Assembly (NCBI GenBank): GCA_036675345.1
Contig: JAKFFE010000028.1
Location: 1 to 27,674, forward strand
Origin: JALYOC01 sp036675345
GTDB lineage: Bacteria; Myxococcota; Myxococcia; Myxococcales; Myxococcaceae
Reading direction: 5' to 3'
Length of the DNA: 27,674 nucleotides
This document shows positions 15,101 through 22,367 of the stretch, piece after piece (within the stretch, counting starts at the first letter, position 1; each line of letters opens with the position of its first letter). A model generated the notes under the pieces. The model was not told where the DNA came from. It did not search any database and worked only from the letters and a program-made list of their open reading frames with translations. The position numbers were made by a program, and so were the translations under genes.

Positions 15101-16185
15101 TCAAGCTGGGGGTCGTAGCTGCGATCAAACGTCCGGGCCCCGGTGGTGGTGGCGCGCAGGTCGGAGCCGGCGGTGAAGCCGTCCGGGGTCACCGCGTCGG
15201 TGTAGGCGTCCACGTTGTTGCCGACGCTGGCGGTGGCCGCCGCCGGCAGCCAGGGATCGCCGAACCGGTTGAAGCCCTCCACGGTGACCAGCGAGGGGGC
15301 GGAGAACGGCGGGGTGGCCCCGTCCGGGATCCCGGTGGGATGGGGGGTGAAGTCCTCCTGGGGACCGTCCAGCGGGCGGAAGTCCGGCGCCGCCCACACC
15401 CGGTAGGTGAAGGCCTCGCTGACAGTGAGGGACTGCTGCTCCAGCACCCGCCCGTCGTCCGCGGCGATCAGATAGCGGAAGGCCTCCGAGTCCGCGCTGT
15501 CCGGCAGCGAGGCGTAGAACTCCACCCGGTAGGCGGGGACCAGCCGGTCCTCCAACGGGAAGTAGACCCGTCTGGCCCAGGCGCCTTCGGAGAGCTGCAG
15601 CGCCGGATGCGCCCGCAGGTCGAAGCGCTCGCCGGACCGGTGCGTCAGGTCGGTGGCCCGCAGGGCAAGGCCGGAGTTCTCCTCCAGGGCGCGAGCCACC
15701 GCCTCGTCCGCCCGGAGGCTGAACGGAAGCGGACGCGGCGCGGTCCGCAGCCGTCCGTTGATCGCCGCCAGTCCGCCCTGGCCACGCAGCAGCACCTTCA
15801 CCGACGAGCGGTACAGCTCCACGCCGTCGACGCGCTGACGGAACTCCAGCAGCCGGCGGTCATCACTGAAGGAGCGGGAGCGCACCAACTCCGCGGTCTG
15901 GACGCTGGAGGGATCGGCCCGTTGGGAGGGGGCAAAGCGACGCAGGTGGAAGCGCGCCGCCTGCTCGGGCGAGCTGCCCGCCGGGGCCCGCCGGTCGCTG
16001 TGGTCGGTCAGCAGCTGGGGGACCCCGTCGGCGTCGAAGGCGCGGACCGATCCTCCCGCCCTCAAGGCCACCGCCCGCAGGGCAGGATCGGCGGGCTCCG
16101 GCACCCGCGCCGGCGCCTCCGGCTGGGTGGGCTGACAGGCCAGCAGCACGGCCGCGGCGACGAGGGCAGGACGGAGGGTGAGCAC
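12160..16185 (-). CDS. myxosortase-type M36 family metallopeptidase (fungalysin-like)
   Basis: This is a 1341-residue surface or secreted zinc protease. A signal sequence ends in VLLAC (Cys-17), close to a lipobox. A fungalysin-type propeptide follows (about 60-170). The M36 catalytic domain has its zinc motif HEWGHYLHH near residue 598, with downstream Glu in SEGWGDYVAIH. A PA domain (GLVDRGGCTFKVKALNLQSAGAVGAI) is inserted before it. Beta-sandwich regions precede two Cys-rich repeats (about 1128-1215, DRVDCGGVCANL...CGACG and DCAGTCANL...CGACG) and a PKD/REJ-like domain (about 1220-1308). The tail GCGCSSGAGG, hydrophobic stretch and RRRR is a MYXO-CTERM-like sorting signal. I start at GTG 16185 because it begins the signal sequence; the ribosome site is weak. 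A GGCGGC/GCCGCC hairpin (12134-12160) overlaps the stop. Confidence 0.92.
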   Translation of the reverse strand: MLTLRPALVAAAVLLACQPTQPEAPARVPEPADPALRAVALRAGGSVRAFDADGVPQLLTDHSDRRAPAGSSPEQAARFHLRRFAPSQRADPSSVQTAELVRSRSFSDDRRLLEFRQRVDGVELYRSSVKVLLRGQGGLAAINGRLRTAPRPLPFSLRADEAVARALEENSGLALRATDLTHRSGERFDLRAHPALQLSEGAWARRVYFPLEDRLVPAYRVEFYASLPDSADSEAFRYLIAADDGRVLEQQSLTVSEAFTYRVWAAPDFRPLDGPQEDFTPHPTGIPDGATPPFSAPSLVTVEGFNRFGDPWLPAAATASVGNNVDAYTDAVTPDGFTAGSDLRATTTGARTFDRSYDPQLDPLSSPDQRMASVIHAFYVTNWLHDWYYDSGFDEAAGNAQTDNLGRGGVAGDPMKVEVQDTAATARDNANMSTPSDGVSPRMQIYLWTGRETRYLELTPPGSQLLTGSAAFGPQTFNLSAPIVAAVNGGTSTTDGCQSVTTNLTGKIGLVDRGGCTFKVKALNLQSAGAVGAIIADDASSPAPPGMGDSTGAPVTIPALSITRAAGVSLRSALASGAVDGKLVRTAAVLRDGALDSTVVAHEWGHYLHHRLSSGCGNQQCGALSEGWGDYVAIHMALEEGDDLQGVYGMAGYSAGATPLASYFGIRRYPYSLNPARNPLSFRHIGDGAALPSEVPGQLAGAANSEVHNAGEVWAQMMWEVYASLQQQRGARTFEEVRRQLTDDVVLALSLTPSDPTFTEQRDAVLTAIASRSHPDALLAAQAFARRGAGSCAVSPARASTTLTGVVEHSSLSPRLELGSVTLDDSVRACDGDGILDGAETGLLRITVINSGHAPAIGTQLNVGSTSSGVSFPAGSSLVVPELAALSSVEMTFQVTLDGSVTGMPELAFTLGTVNQEACAATVGQVATLVANFNDLPAASAVDSVESPSSAWTPGGAAAPKVWARVRQSGQGHVWHATALGQASDTWLESPDLVASAGDPVVISFSHRYLFERSSGTNWDGAVVEFTTNGGASWTDLSTLGALGYGGTLTDTSGNPLANRQAYVGQSSGYPSMGQTTVSIGTALAGQTFRLRFRVGTDAAEGTSGWDLDQLGLTGLTHTPFSVVAEDTHRCVPGCAVDRVDCGGVCANLSLDERDCGACGTACAAGTQCVDGTCQGTPVTCVGGLADCAGTCANLASDNAHCGACGVACTAGELCVASVCDGPPVANAGPDRTTPEGEATSLDGTASSDPEATPLTFAWTQTAGPTVTLIGATGAVTYLTTPEVEEQTVLAFQLTVGDGHHTATDSVEVTITPKGCGCSSGAGGALPLFGLLALALRRRRA

Positions 16186-16302
16186 TGCCGGCCAGGGTAC
16201 CAGCGCACAAGGGGAGGGGGACAGTGTCGCCCCGCCTGCTTGCCCTGGGGACGACAGGCCGGCTGTGCGGCGCGGCAGGGAGGAGCCGCTTAGAGTGGGC
16301 CG

Positions 16303-16944
16303 ATGGCAGGCCTGTTCCGATATGTGGCGCTGGGGGACTCCACCGGGGTGGGGGTGGGAGCCGACAGCGGCGGTGGCTACCCGGAGCGGCTCTACCACCG
16401 GCTCAAGCAGCACGGACACCCCGCGGGGATCCTCAACCTGGCGGTCAGCGGCGCCACCACCCGGGATCTACTCCAGGGTCAGGTGCAGCAGGTCGCCTCC
16501 AAGCAACCGGCGCTGGTGACCCTGGGGATCGGCACCAATGATCTGTGGCGGCTGATCCCGGTGGGCACCTTCAAGTCGAACCTGAAATTGATCGCCGACG
16601 CGCTGGAGAAGACCGGGGCGCAGATCGTGGTCAGCAACCTGATCGATCTGGCCCACGCCCCGGTGGCGGCGATGATCGAGACCCTGCTGGGGATCCCCCG
16701 CACCGCCTTCCAGACCCGGCTGGATGAGTTCAACGACCTGCTCAACCAGCTGGGGAGACGGCCCCGGTTCACCGTGGCGGACCTGTACGGCTTTAGCCGC
16801 GTGCAGCTGCCCCGCCACCCGGAGTACTTCAGCCCCGACGGGTTCCATCCCTCCGCCGCCGGCTACGAACAGTGGGCCGAGCAGCTGTGGCCCCCGGTGG
16901 AAAGAGTCGCCAGGGACTGGGCCACCGCGCAGCCTCCTGCCTGA
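16303..16944 (+). CDS. SGNH/GDSL-family hydrolase
   Basis: This is a 213-residue esterase/lipase-type enzyme of the SGNH superfamily. All four blocks are present: GDST with the nucleophile Ser (VALGDSTGVG, residues 8-17), the block II Gly in NLAVSGATT, block III Asn in GIGTND, and block V Asp and His in SPDGFHPSAAGY. There is no signal peptide, so it is probably cytoplasmic or exported by another route. Substrates of this superfamily range from acyl-CoA to sugar esters and cannot be narrowed here. The ATG at 16303 lacks a strong ribosome site. It is divergent from the M36 gene (117-bp shared region) and converges on the lipoprotein gene. Confidence 0.92.
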   Translation: MAGLFRYVALGDSTGVGVGADSGGGYPERLYHRLKQHGHPAGILNLAVSGATTRDLLQGQVQQVASKQPALVTLGIGTNDLWRLIPVGTFKSNLKLIADALEKTGAQIVVSNLIDLAHAPVAAMIETLLGIPRTAFQTRLDEFNDLLNQLGRRPRFTVADLYGFSRVQLPRHPEYFSPDGFHPSAAGYEQWAEQLWPPVERVARDWATAQPPA

Positions 16945-16950
16945 TCCGAA

Positions 16951-16979
16951 CCACCGGCGCCCGCCCCGCGCGCCGGTGG
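16951..16979. terminator. 10-bp-stem hairpin between convergent genes
   Basis: CCACCGGCGC (16951-16960) and GCGCCGGTGG (16970-16979) form a perfect stem around a 9-nt loop. It sits between the stops of the SGNH hydrolase (+) and the lipoprotein (-), so it is probably a bidirectional terminator for both, although no T-tract follows. Confidence 0.6.
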
Positions 16980-16994
16980 AGGTCCAGCCCGGGG

Positions 16995-17645
16995 CTACCG
17001 GAAGGACGGCGGGCGCTGGGCGGGGACGCAGCGCAGGGTGGTGGGATCGCAGACCGAGGCGAACTCCAGATTCAGCCCGTGTCCCTCCTCGCCGCAGATC
17101 GCATCCGAGGGATTGCCCTCCTCGTCGTCGCAGAACACCGCCGGCCACTGCGCCCAGACCTCGTACTCGGCGGTGCAGCCCCCTTCGGTGTAGTTCACCC
17201 GCCCGGCCAGCTGCGAACCGGGAGCGTTGGGTCGGGAGAGGATCTTCACCTCCGTCCACTGGTAGGCGACGTCCACCCCCTCCTCCGGGATTGCCTTTCT
17301 GGCCACCGTCAGCTCGGTGGCGGCGCAGAAGTCGTCGGCGTCCGGCTCGGAGGCGAAGGTGCCCTGGGAGTACGGCGGAGCCTCCGGATCTCCGTCGTCC
17401 AGCGCCGCCAGGGTCAGCGGCTTGATCACCAGCTGGTCCGGGCCGCTGGCGGGGACGAACTTCTGGATCCCCAGCAGCTCCCCGCCCTTGAGGGTGCAGT
17501 CGCCGACGGCGGCCTGGCCCTCCACCAGATTGAAGCGGGCGGCCCAGGTGATGCGTTGCACCGGGCAGCCGATGGAGGGCTGGGCGACCTCGCAGCCGGC
17601 CAGCAGGGAGAGGGAAACAACCGCGAAGGTGGATGTGAATCTCAT
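16995..17645 (-). CDS. cysteine-rich lipoprotein, partner gene of the TonB-dependent receptor
   Basis: I do not recognise a family. The 216-residue product starts with a clear lipoprotein signal, SLSLLAGC, with the lipidated Cys at 18. The mature part has eight more Cys, enough for four disulfides, and is acidic and rich in short motifs such as FCDDEEGNPSDAICGEEG. It starts 17 nt after the stop of the receptor gene, with AGAGAGGA as a ribosome site, so the two are almost certainly co-transcribed. Lipoproteins paired with TonB-dependent receptors often act as surface substrate-binding or lid partners, as SusD does for SusC; this one shows no SusD similarity that I can see. It is the last gene before a bidirectional hairpin. 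Confidence 0.82.
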   Translation of the reverse strand: MRFTSTFAVVSLSLLAGCEVAQPSIGCPVQRITWAARFNLVEGQAAVGDCTLKGGELLGIQKFVPASGPDQLVIKPLTLAALDDGDPEAPPYSQGTFASEPDADDFCAATELTVARKAIPEEGVDVAYQWTEVKILSRPNAPGSQLAGRVNYTEGGCTAEYEVWAQWPAVFCDDEEGNPSDAICGEEGHGLNLEFASVCDPTTLRCVPAQRPPSFR

Positions 17646-17662
17646 GGGAGTGGTTCCTCTCT

Positions 17663-20600
17663 CTAGAAGGTGATCCGGGCGCCGAGGCGGATCGATCTCG
17701 GCGACTGGTAGGCGGTGGCTCGACCGAAGTTCGGATTGATGGCCGAGGACGGGAGCGGACTCCCCGACGGATCGGTCAGGTTCCCGAGGTCGGCGGGGGT
17801 TCCCTGATCAATCGGGCGGGCCTCGGAGAAGGTGTAGTTCTCGTCCACCGCCGTGACCGCCTGGAAGTTGAACAGGTTGAACACGTCCGCGGAGACCGTG
17901 ATCACCTGGTCCTTGCCCAGCCGGTAGTTGAGCCCCAGCTGCGCGTCCACCCGGTGCACCCAGGGCAGCCGCTCGCCGGCGCCGCGGGGCAGCAGGTAGG
18001 CCTCGCCGGCGCCGTAGATCTCGTGGGCGCCCAGGTAGTTGGTGGGCGTCCCGGAGACCCCCCGGTAGGAGCCGCCCAGGTTCACCGTGAACTTCGGGGC
18101 CACCTGGAACTCCTTGGCCGCGAACAGCTTGATCTGATGGGCCCGGTCCGCCGGCAGCGGGCCGGTCCGGTTCGCCAGCAGGCTGGGCAAATCGAAGTCG
18201 GAGTTGATGTTCGGATCCAGCTGCCCGGTGTCGGCGCGGAACAGCCCCTCGTAGTTCCCGCGCAGGGTGGACCAGGTGTAGCTGGCCTGGGCCAGCCAGG
18301 AGTTCCCGAAGTCGCGGTTGAGGTACACGGTCACCGCGTCGTAGTCGCGCACCGGGCGCTCGAAGTCGGTGGCGAAGCCCTCGCCCGGGTTGCCGATGAA
18401 GTAGGTGGCCCCGTCATCGCGGCTCATGTCCTCGATCACCGAGTTCATCTGCCGGTGGGTGTAGGTCACCCCGGCGCGCGCGGCGGGCAGGAACCACAGC
18501 TCGGTCTCCCCGCCCACCACCAGCTCGTCGGAGGACTGCGCCTTGAGCGCCGGGTCCACGATAGTGGGCGTGCCCCCGGTCACCCCCCACAGCCGGTTGG
18601 CGTCGGTGGCTCCGCGCCACTCCAGCCGGGCCTCGTCACTCATGCACACCGTGGCCGCCTGCACCGGATCGCGCGGGTCGCACAGCCCGGCGTCCTTGAG
18701 CGAGACCAGCTGCCGTTCGCCGGGGAACTGCCGGTCCACGATGTCCAGCGGCACGCTTTCGAAGTAGCGGGCGAAGTTGGCGAACACCTTGGCCGCGCCC
18801 CGCTGGGTGGGGTCGTAGATCACCCCCAGCCGCGGGGAGAGCTGGTGGGCCAGGATCAGCGCCCGCGCCCCACCGCCCTCCAGGATCTGGGTGTCGTAGC
18901 GCAGGCCGGCGTTGACCAGGAACAGGTCCGCCACGCTCCAGCTGTCCTGGAGGAAGGCGCCCAGGTTCTGCCCCACCGAGTGGGCGGTCTGGGACTGCTG
19001 GACCACCGCCTGGTCCGGGCCGTCCAGGTAGCCGAACTGGCGGAAGTCCTGGAAGTAGGTCCCGTCGTCGGACTCGGCGTAGATCACCCGGCCGGTATAG
19101 GCCTTGGTGTGCTGGAAGCGGGCCTGCTCCAGATCCACGCCCGCCTTGAACACGTGGTGCCCGCCCAGGCTGAACAGCCCGGTGACCACCCCCCGGCCCT
19201 GCAGCCGGTCCATGGTGATGTCGGAGAGGAAGCCGGGGCCGCCGGAGAAGTAGTTGAGCACCGGGCACAGCTCACCGGACACGCCGCACACCGACGGATC
19301 GGGCAGCTGTTCGAACTCCACGATCGAGTGCTGTCCGCCCTCGGTGCGGGTCCACAGCACCTGGGGCAGGGCGCCCAGGCCGGTGGTCTCTCCGGCGGAG
19401 GTGCCGTCGGAAGCGCGGATGTCCCGGGCCTGGTGGTGGTAGCCGACGCTGGCGTCCACCAGCAGCCGCTTCTCCAGGAAGGACCCGGCCCACTTGGCCG
19501 CCACGTCCAGGGAGCTCACCCAGCGCGAGCTGGCCAGCGAGCTGTACTGCCCCACCGCGTTGACCACCTCCGGGGTGCCGGTGCGATCGCTGATCGCATA
19601 CCGCCCCTCGCCGCCGGAGAGGTTGGGGGTGCCGTTGACGGTCACCGAGAGGTTGTGGTCGGCGTTGAGGTTGTAGGTCAGCTTGCCGATGTACTGCAGC
19701 ATCCGCTGGTCGGCGAAGAAGCGCTGGGCGGTGCCGGGGATCGGGGCGGTGACCTGGTTGCCCTCCTCGTCCAGCAGCGGGGTGCCGGCGCCGTCCACCT
19801 GGATCGCGTTGAGCTGCCGGTCGATCGCGTAGCGGGTGAAGGACGGCGCCACCCCGGCGAAGAACCACAGCCGGTCCTTGACGATCGGACCGCCCAGCTC
19901 GAAGCCGAAGTCGCCCACGTTCCACAGCGAGGCGTTGCCGGAGACGGTCCCCGCCTCCTGGCGGATCTCGGTCCCGGCGGCCACCAGCGGACCGGGGGTG
20001 AGGTTGCCGAACACCGAGCCGTGGAACTCGTTGGAGCCGGACTTGGTGACCGCGGTGATCACCCCGCCGGTGGCCCGGCCGTACTCGGGCAGATAGCCGC
20101 CGGTGATCACCTTCACCTCGTCGATGAAGTCCACCGTCAGCGAGGTCCCGTTGATCCCGAACCCCGGGTCATTGACCGTGGTCCCGTCCAGCACGAAGCC
20201 GTTCTCCGGCGAGGTGGTCCCGCTGATCGAGGTTCCGTAGAGATCGGTCTGCGCGCCGGGGGCGATCTCCGCCAGCGAGTCGAAGGTCCGCGCCGCCGCT
20301 CCCTTCCCCGTGGGCAGGGAGACCGGGATCCGCCGGGTGAAGTCCGAGTCCAGGGTCACCCCGGTGGAGGCGGAGGCCACGTCGATGGTGGCGGTCACTC
20401 CCTCCACCAGGATCTCCTCCCGCAGCACCGAGGGGGCCAGCTTCACGTTCGCCCTCACCGTGGAGTCCAGCCGCAGCACCACCTCCGGTTGCTTCATCGG
20501 CTGGTAGTCGGAGTGGGAGAAGCGCAGCACGTAGGTCCCCGGTGGAAGCTGGGGGATCCGGAAGCTGCCGGCGGAGTCGGTGAGGACGTTCTGCTCGCCT

Positions 20601-20764
20601 TGCAGCGAGGGCGAGGTGGCGGTGACCACCACGTCCGGCACCGGCTGGTTGGACTCTGCGTCGACGATGGTGCCTGTCAGCACCGACGTCCCCTGGGCGA
20701 TCGCCGCTGGCGCCAGCAGCGCTGCGATCAATCCCAGGAATGCGCGGGGGGTTCTTCGGTTCAT
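17663..20764 (-). CDS. Oar-like TonB-dependent receptor with N-terminal carboxypeptidase-regulatory domain
   Basis: This is a 1033-residue outer-membrane transporter. Residues 1-24 are a signal peptide (LIAALLAPAAIAQ). Residues 27-112 form a CarboxypepD_reg-like beta-sandwich (LTGTIVDAESNQPVPDVVVTAT...LPPGTYVLRFSHSDY). A TonB-box-like EEILVEG lies at about 117-123. The plug domain (about 150-255) includes NGFVLDGTTVNDP and GGYLPEYGRATGGVITAVTKSGSNEFHG, the signature of the Oar/CarboxypepD_reg group. The 22-stranded-type barrel follows and ends in Phe, as OMPs do. Myxobacterial Oar has been linked to protein export and development, but the substrate here is unknown. The ATG at 20764 has AGGAAG about 8 nt upstream. 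A sigma-54-type promoter lies directly before it, and the lipoprotein gene follows in the same operon. Confidence 0.93.
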   Translation of the reverse strand: MNRRTPRAFLGLIAALLAPAAIAQGTSVLTGTIVDAESNQPVPDVVVTATSPSLQGEQNVLTDSAGSFRIPQLPPGTYVLRFSHSDYQPMKQPEVVLRLDSTVRANVKLAPSVLREEILVEGVTATIDVASASTGVTLDSDFTRRIPVSLPTGKGAAARTFDSLAEIAPGAQTDLYGTSISGTTSPENGFVLDGTTVNDPGFGINGTSLTVDFIDEVKVITGGYLPEYGRATGGVITAVTKSGSNEFHGSVFGNLTPGPLVAAGTEIRQEAGTVSGNASLWNVGDFGFELGGPIVKDRLWFFAGVAPSFTRYAIDRQLNAIQVDGAGTPLLDEEGNQVTAPIPGTAQRFFADQRMLQYIGKLTYNLNADHNLSVTVNGTPNLSGGEGRYAISDRTGTPEVVNAVGQYSSLASSRWVSSLDVAAKWAGSFLEKRLLVDASVGYHHQARDIRASDGTSAGETTGLGALPQVLWTRTEGGQHSIVEFEQLPDPSVCGVSGELCPVLNYFSGGPGFLSDITMDRLQGRGVVTGLFSLGGHHVFKAGVDLEQARFQHTKAYTGRVIYAESDDGTYFQDFRQFGYLDGPDQAVVQQSQTAHSVGQNLGAFLQDSWSVADLFLVNAGLRYDTQILEGGGARALILAHQLSPRLGVIYDPTQRGAAKVFANFARYFESVPLDIVDRQFPGERQLVSLKDAGLCDPRDPVQAATVCMSDEARLEWRGATDANRLWGVTGGTPTIVDPALKAQSSDELVVGGETELWFLPAARAGVTYTHRQMNSVIEDMSRDDGATYFIGNPGEGFATDFERPVRDYDAVTVYLNRDFGNSWLAQASYTWSTLRGNYEGLFRADTGQLDPNINSDFDLPSLLANRTGPLPADRAHQIKLFAAKEFQVAPKFTVNLGGSYRGVSGTPTNYLGAHEIYGAGEAYLLPRGAGERLPWVHRVDAQLGLNYRLGKDQVITVSADVFNLFNFQAVTAVDENYTFSEARPIDQGTPADLGNLTDPSGSPLPSSAINPNFGRATAYQSPRSIRLGARITF

Positions 20765-20794
20765 CGATCACTTCCTTTCGGGTGATCGACCCGA

Positions 20795-20811
20795 TTGCAG
20801 CGGCCATGCCG
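20795..20811 (-). promoter_or_regulatory. candidate sigma-54 (-24/-12) promoter for the receptor operon
   Basis: Read on the minus strand from 20811, the sequence is CGGCATG-GCCG-CTGCAA, against the consensus TGGCACG-N4-TTGCW. The invariant GG (20810-20809) and GC (20798-20797) are exactly 10 bp apart. Transcription would start near 20786, leaving a leader of about 21 nt that contains the receptor's ribosome site. The adjacent upstream gene encodes a sigma-54 activator, which raises the prior for this match. Confidence 0.65.
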
Positions 20812-20859
20812 CAGCGCGGTGACGGAGAATCAGTCACTTGGCGCGGTGCGGGAGGGCGG

Positions 20860-20917
20860 TGCAACCGTGGGCGGCTGTTGCACCCCGGGTTGCAGGGGCG
20901 TTGCAGCCGGCGTTGCA
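20860..20917. promoter_or_regulatory. array of GTTGCA hexamers, candidate enhancer (UAS)
   Basis: GTTGCA occurs at 20877-20882, 20889-20894, 20900-20905 and 20912-20917, spaced 12, 11 and 12 bp, so all four lie on about the same helix face. An inverted copy, TGCAAC (20860-20865), forms a TGCAAC-N11-GTTGCA palindrome with the first. The array lies about 50-105 bp upstream of the -24 element of the receptor promoter, in the gap directly after the activator gene. It is a natural candidate binding site for that activator's Fis-type HTH. Binding is inferred. Confidence 0.6.
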
Positions 20918-20930
20918 GGGAGCGGGGCGG

Positions 20931-22367
20931 TCAGCCCCGGAACTTCTCCGGATCCAGCTCGTAGCGCTTGAGCCAGCGTTGGATCTGCATCCGGGCCAGA
21001 TCCAGCTCGCGGGCGATGGCGCTGACGTTGCCCTGGTGCCGGCGCAGCAGCTCCAGCAGCTGCTCCTTGCGCTCCTGTTCCGGGGGCGTCAGCTCGCGGC
21101 TGGCGCCGGTGGCCGCAGGAGCGAGGGGCTCGGGAGGCAGCGGACGGGCGGCGCGGATCTGTTCGGGCAGGTGCGGCAGATCGATCTTCCCCGCCCCGGC
21201 CAGCACCGAGGCCACCGAGAGTGACTTCTCCAGCTCGCGGACATTGAGCGGCCAGCGGTAGGAGAGCAGGGCGCGGGCGGCCTCGCGGGTGAAGGCCACC
21301 TGGGGGTTGGCGGCCGCCACCTTCCGCAGCAGCCCGCCGATCAGCAGGCCCAGGTCCTCGCGGCGTTCGCGCAGCGGAGGCAGCCGCACCGTCAGCCCGG
21401 AGAGGCGGGCCAGCAGATCGCTGCGGAACAGTCCCTGTTCGACCAGCGCGTCCAGATCCCGGTGGGTGGCCGCCACCACCCGCACGTCCACCTTCACCGC
21501 CTGGGCGCTGCCCACCGGCAGCACCTCCCCCTCCTGAAGCACCCGCAGGAAGGCGGCCTGCAGGGGCAGCGGGAGATCGCCAATCTCATCCAGGAACAGG
21601 GTGCCGCCCGCGGCGCTGCGCACCAGCCCGGGCCGGTCCTCGTGGGCTCCGGTGAAGGCGCCCTTGCGGTGGCCGAACAGCTCGCTCTCCACCAGCGCCT
21701 GGGGCAGGGCCCCGCAGTTGATCGCCACCAGCGGGCCGGTGCGACCGGAGAGGGCATGGACCGCGTGGGCGGTGATCTCCTTGCCGGTCCCGGTCTCGCC
21801 CAGCAGCATCACCGGCACCCGGGAGGGGGCCACATGGGCCAGCGCCGCCAGGCCGGACTCCATCTGGGGGACGAAGGTCTCCAGCCCGTCCGCCAGCGGG
21901 GGACGCTCGGCGGAGGCGGTGCGCAGCGGGATCGGCGCCGCCGAGGGGCGCTCCACGTAGATCAAGAAGGAGTGCCCGACCTCGATCAGGTCTCCATGGG
22001 AGAGCACCGCCCGGCGCTGCTGCACCCCGTTGACCAGCACCCCGTTCTTGGAGCCGTCGTCCTCCAGCACCCACCGACCCAGCTCGCGCACCAGCCGCGC
22101 GTGGCGGGAGGAGAGGCGGGGATCGGGGATCCGCACCTCCAGGATCGTCCGGTGGGCCTCCTCCCGGCGGGTGTCGCCCCGCTCGGCGGCGCGCCCCAGG
22201 CGGACCTCGTGCAGGGTCTGCAGCGAGAAGCGGAGACTGGGCGCCAGCGGTTGTTCGCTCTCCAGCGCCAGCACCAGGAACGGGGTGGGTCCTCCGGTGG
22301 TGGAGACCCGGGACGGGGTGTTGGTCTCGGTGTCCGACCGCGTGGTCGGCGACTCGGCCCCGCTCAC
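20931..22367 (-). CDS. FHA-domain sigma-54-dependent transcriptional activator
   Basis: This is a 478-residue enhancer-binding protein. An FHA phosphothreonine-binding domain occupies about 45-145, with VRLGRA, LSSRHARLV and DDGSKNGVLVNG conserved. The AAA+ domain has Walker A GETGTGKE (about 187), the sigma-54 contact loop GAFTGA (about 234), Walker B GGTLFLDEIGDLP (about 254) and the R-finger region SDLLARLSGLTVRLPPLRER. A C-terminal Fis-type HTH (about 430-472) ends in ARMQIQRWLKRYELDPEKF. There is no receiver domain, so input comes through FHA, as in other FHA-type activators that are controlled by Ser/Thr kinases. The GTG start at 22367 overlaps the kinase stop as GTGA. A small GGGGC/GCCCC hairpin (20924-20938) overlaps its own stop. 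It probably activates the receptor operon just downstream. Confidence 0.94.
   Translation of the reverse strand: MSGAESPTTRSDTETNTPSRVSTTGGPTPFLVLALESEQPLAPSLRFSLQTLHEVRLGRAAERGDTRREEAHRTILEVRIPDPRLSSRHARLVRELGRWVLEDDGSKNGVLVNGVQQRRAVLSHGDLIEVGHSFLIYVERPSAAPIPLRTASAERPPLADGLETFVPQMESGLAALAHVAPSRVPVMLLGETGTGKEITAHAVHALSGRTGPLVAINCGALPQALVESELFGHRKGAFTGAHEDRPGLVRSAAGGTLFLDEIGDLPLPLQAAFLRVLQEGEVLPVGSAQAVKVDVRVVAATHRDLDALVEQGLFRSDLLARLSGLTVRLPPLRERREDLGLLIGGLLRKVAAANPQVAFTREAARALLSYRWPLNVRELEKSLSVASVLAGAGKIDLPHLPEQIRAARPLPPEPLAPAATGASRELTPPEQERKEQLLELLRRHQGNVSAIARELDLARMQIQRWLKRYELDPEKFRG

Noticed and set aside
12283..16293. Long plus-strand open frame opposite the M36 protease
   Set aside because: It is a Gly/His/Gln-rich antisense shadow with no recognisable domain, and the M36 catalytic motif is on the other strand.
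17954..20785. Very long plus-strand open frame opposite the TonB receptor
   Set aside because: It is an antisense shadow produced by high GC. The minus strand has a complete receptor with signal peptide, plug, barrel and terminal Phe.
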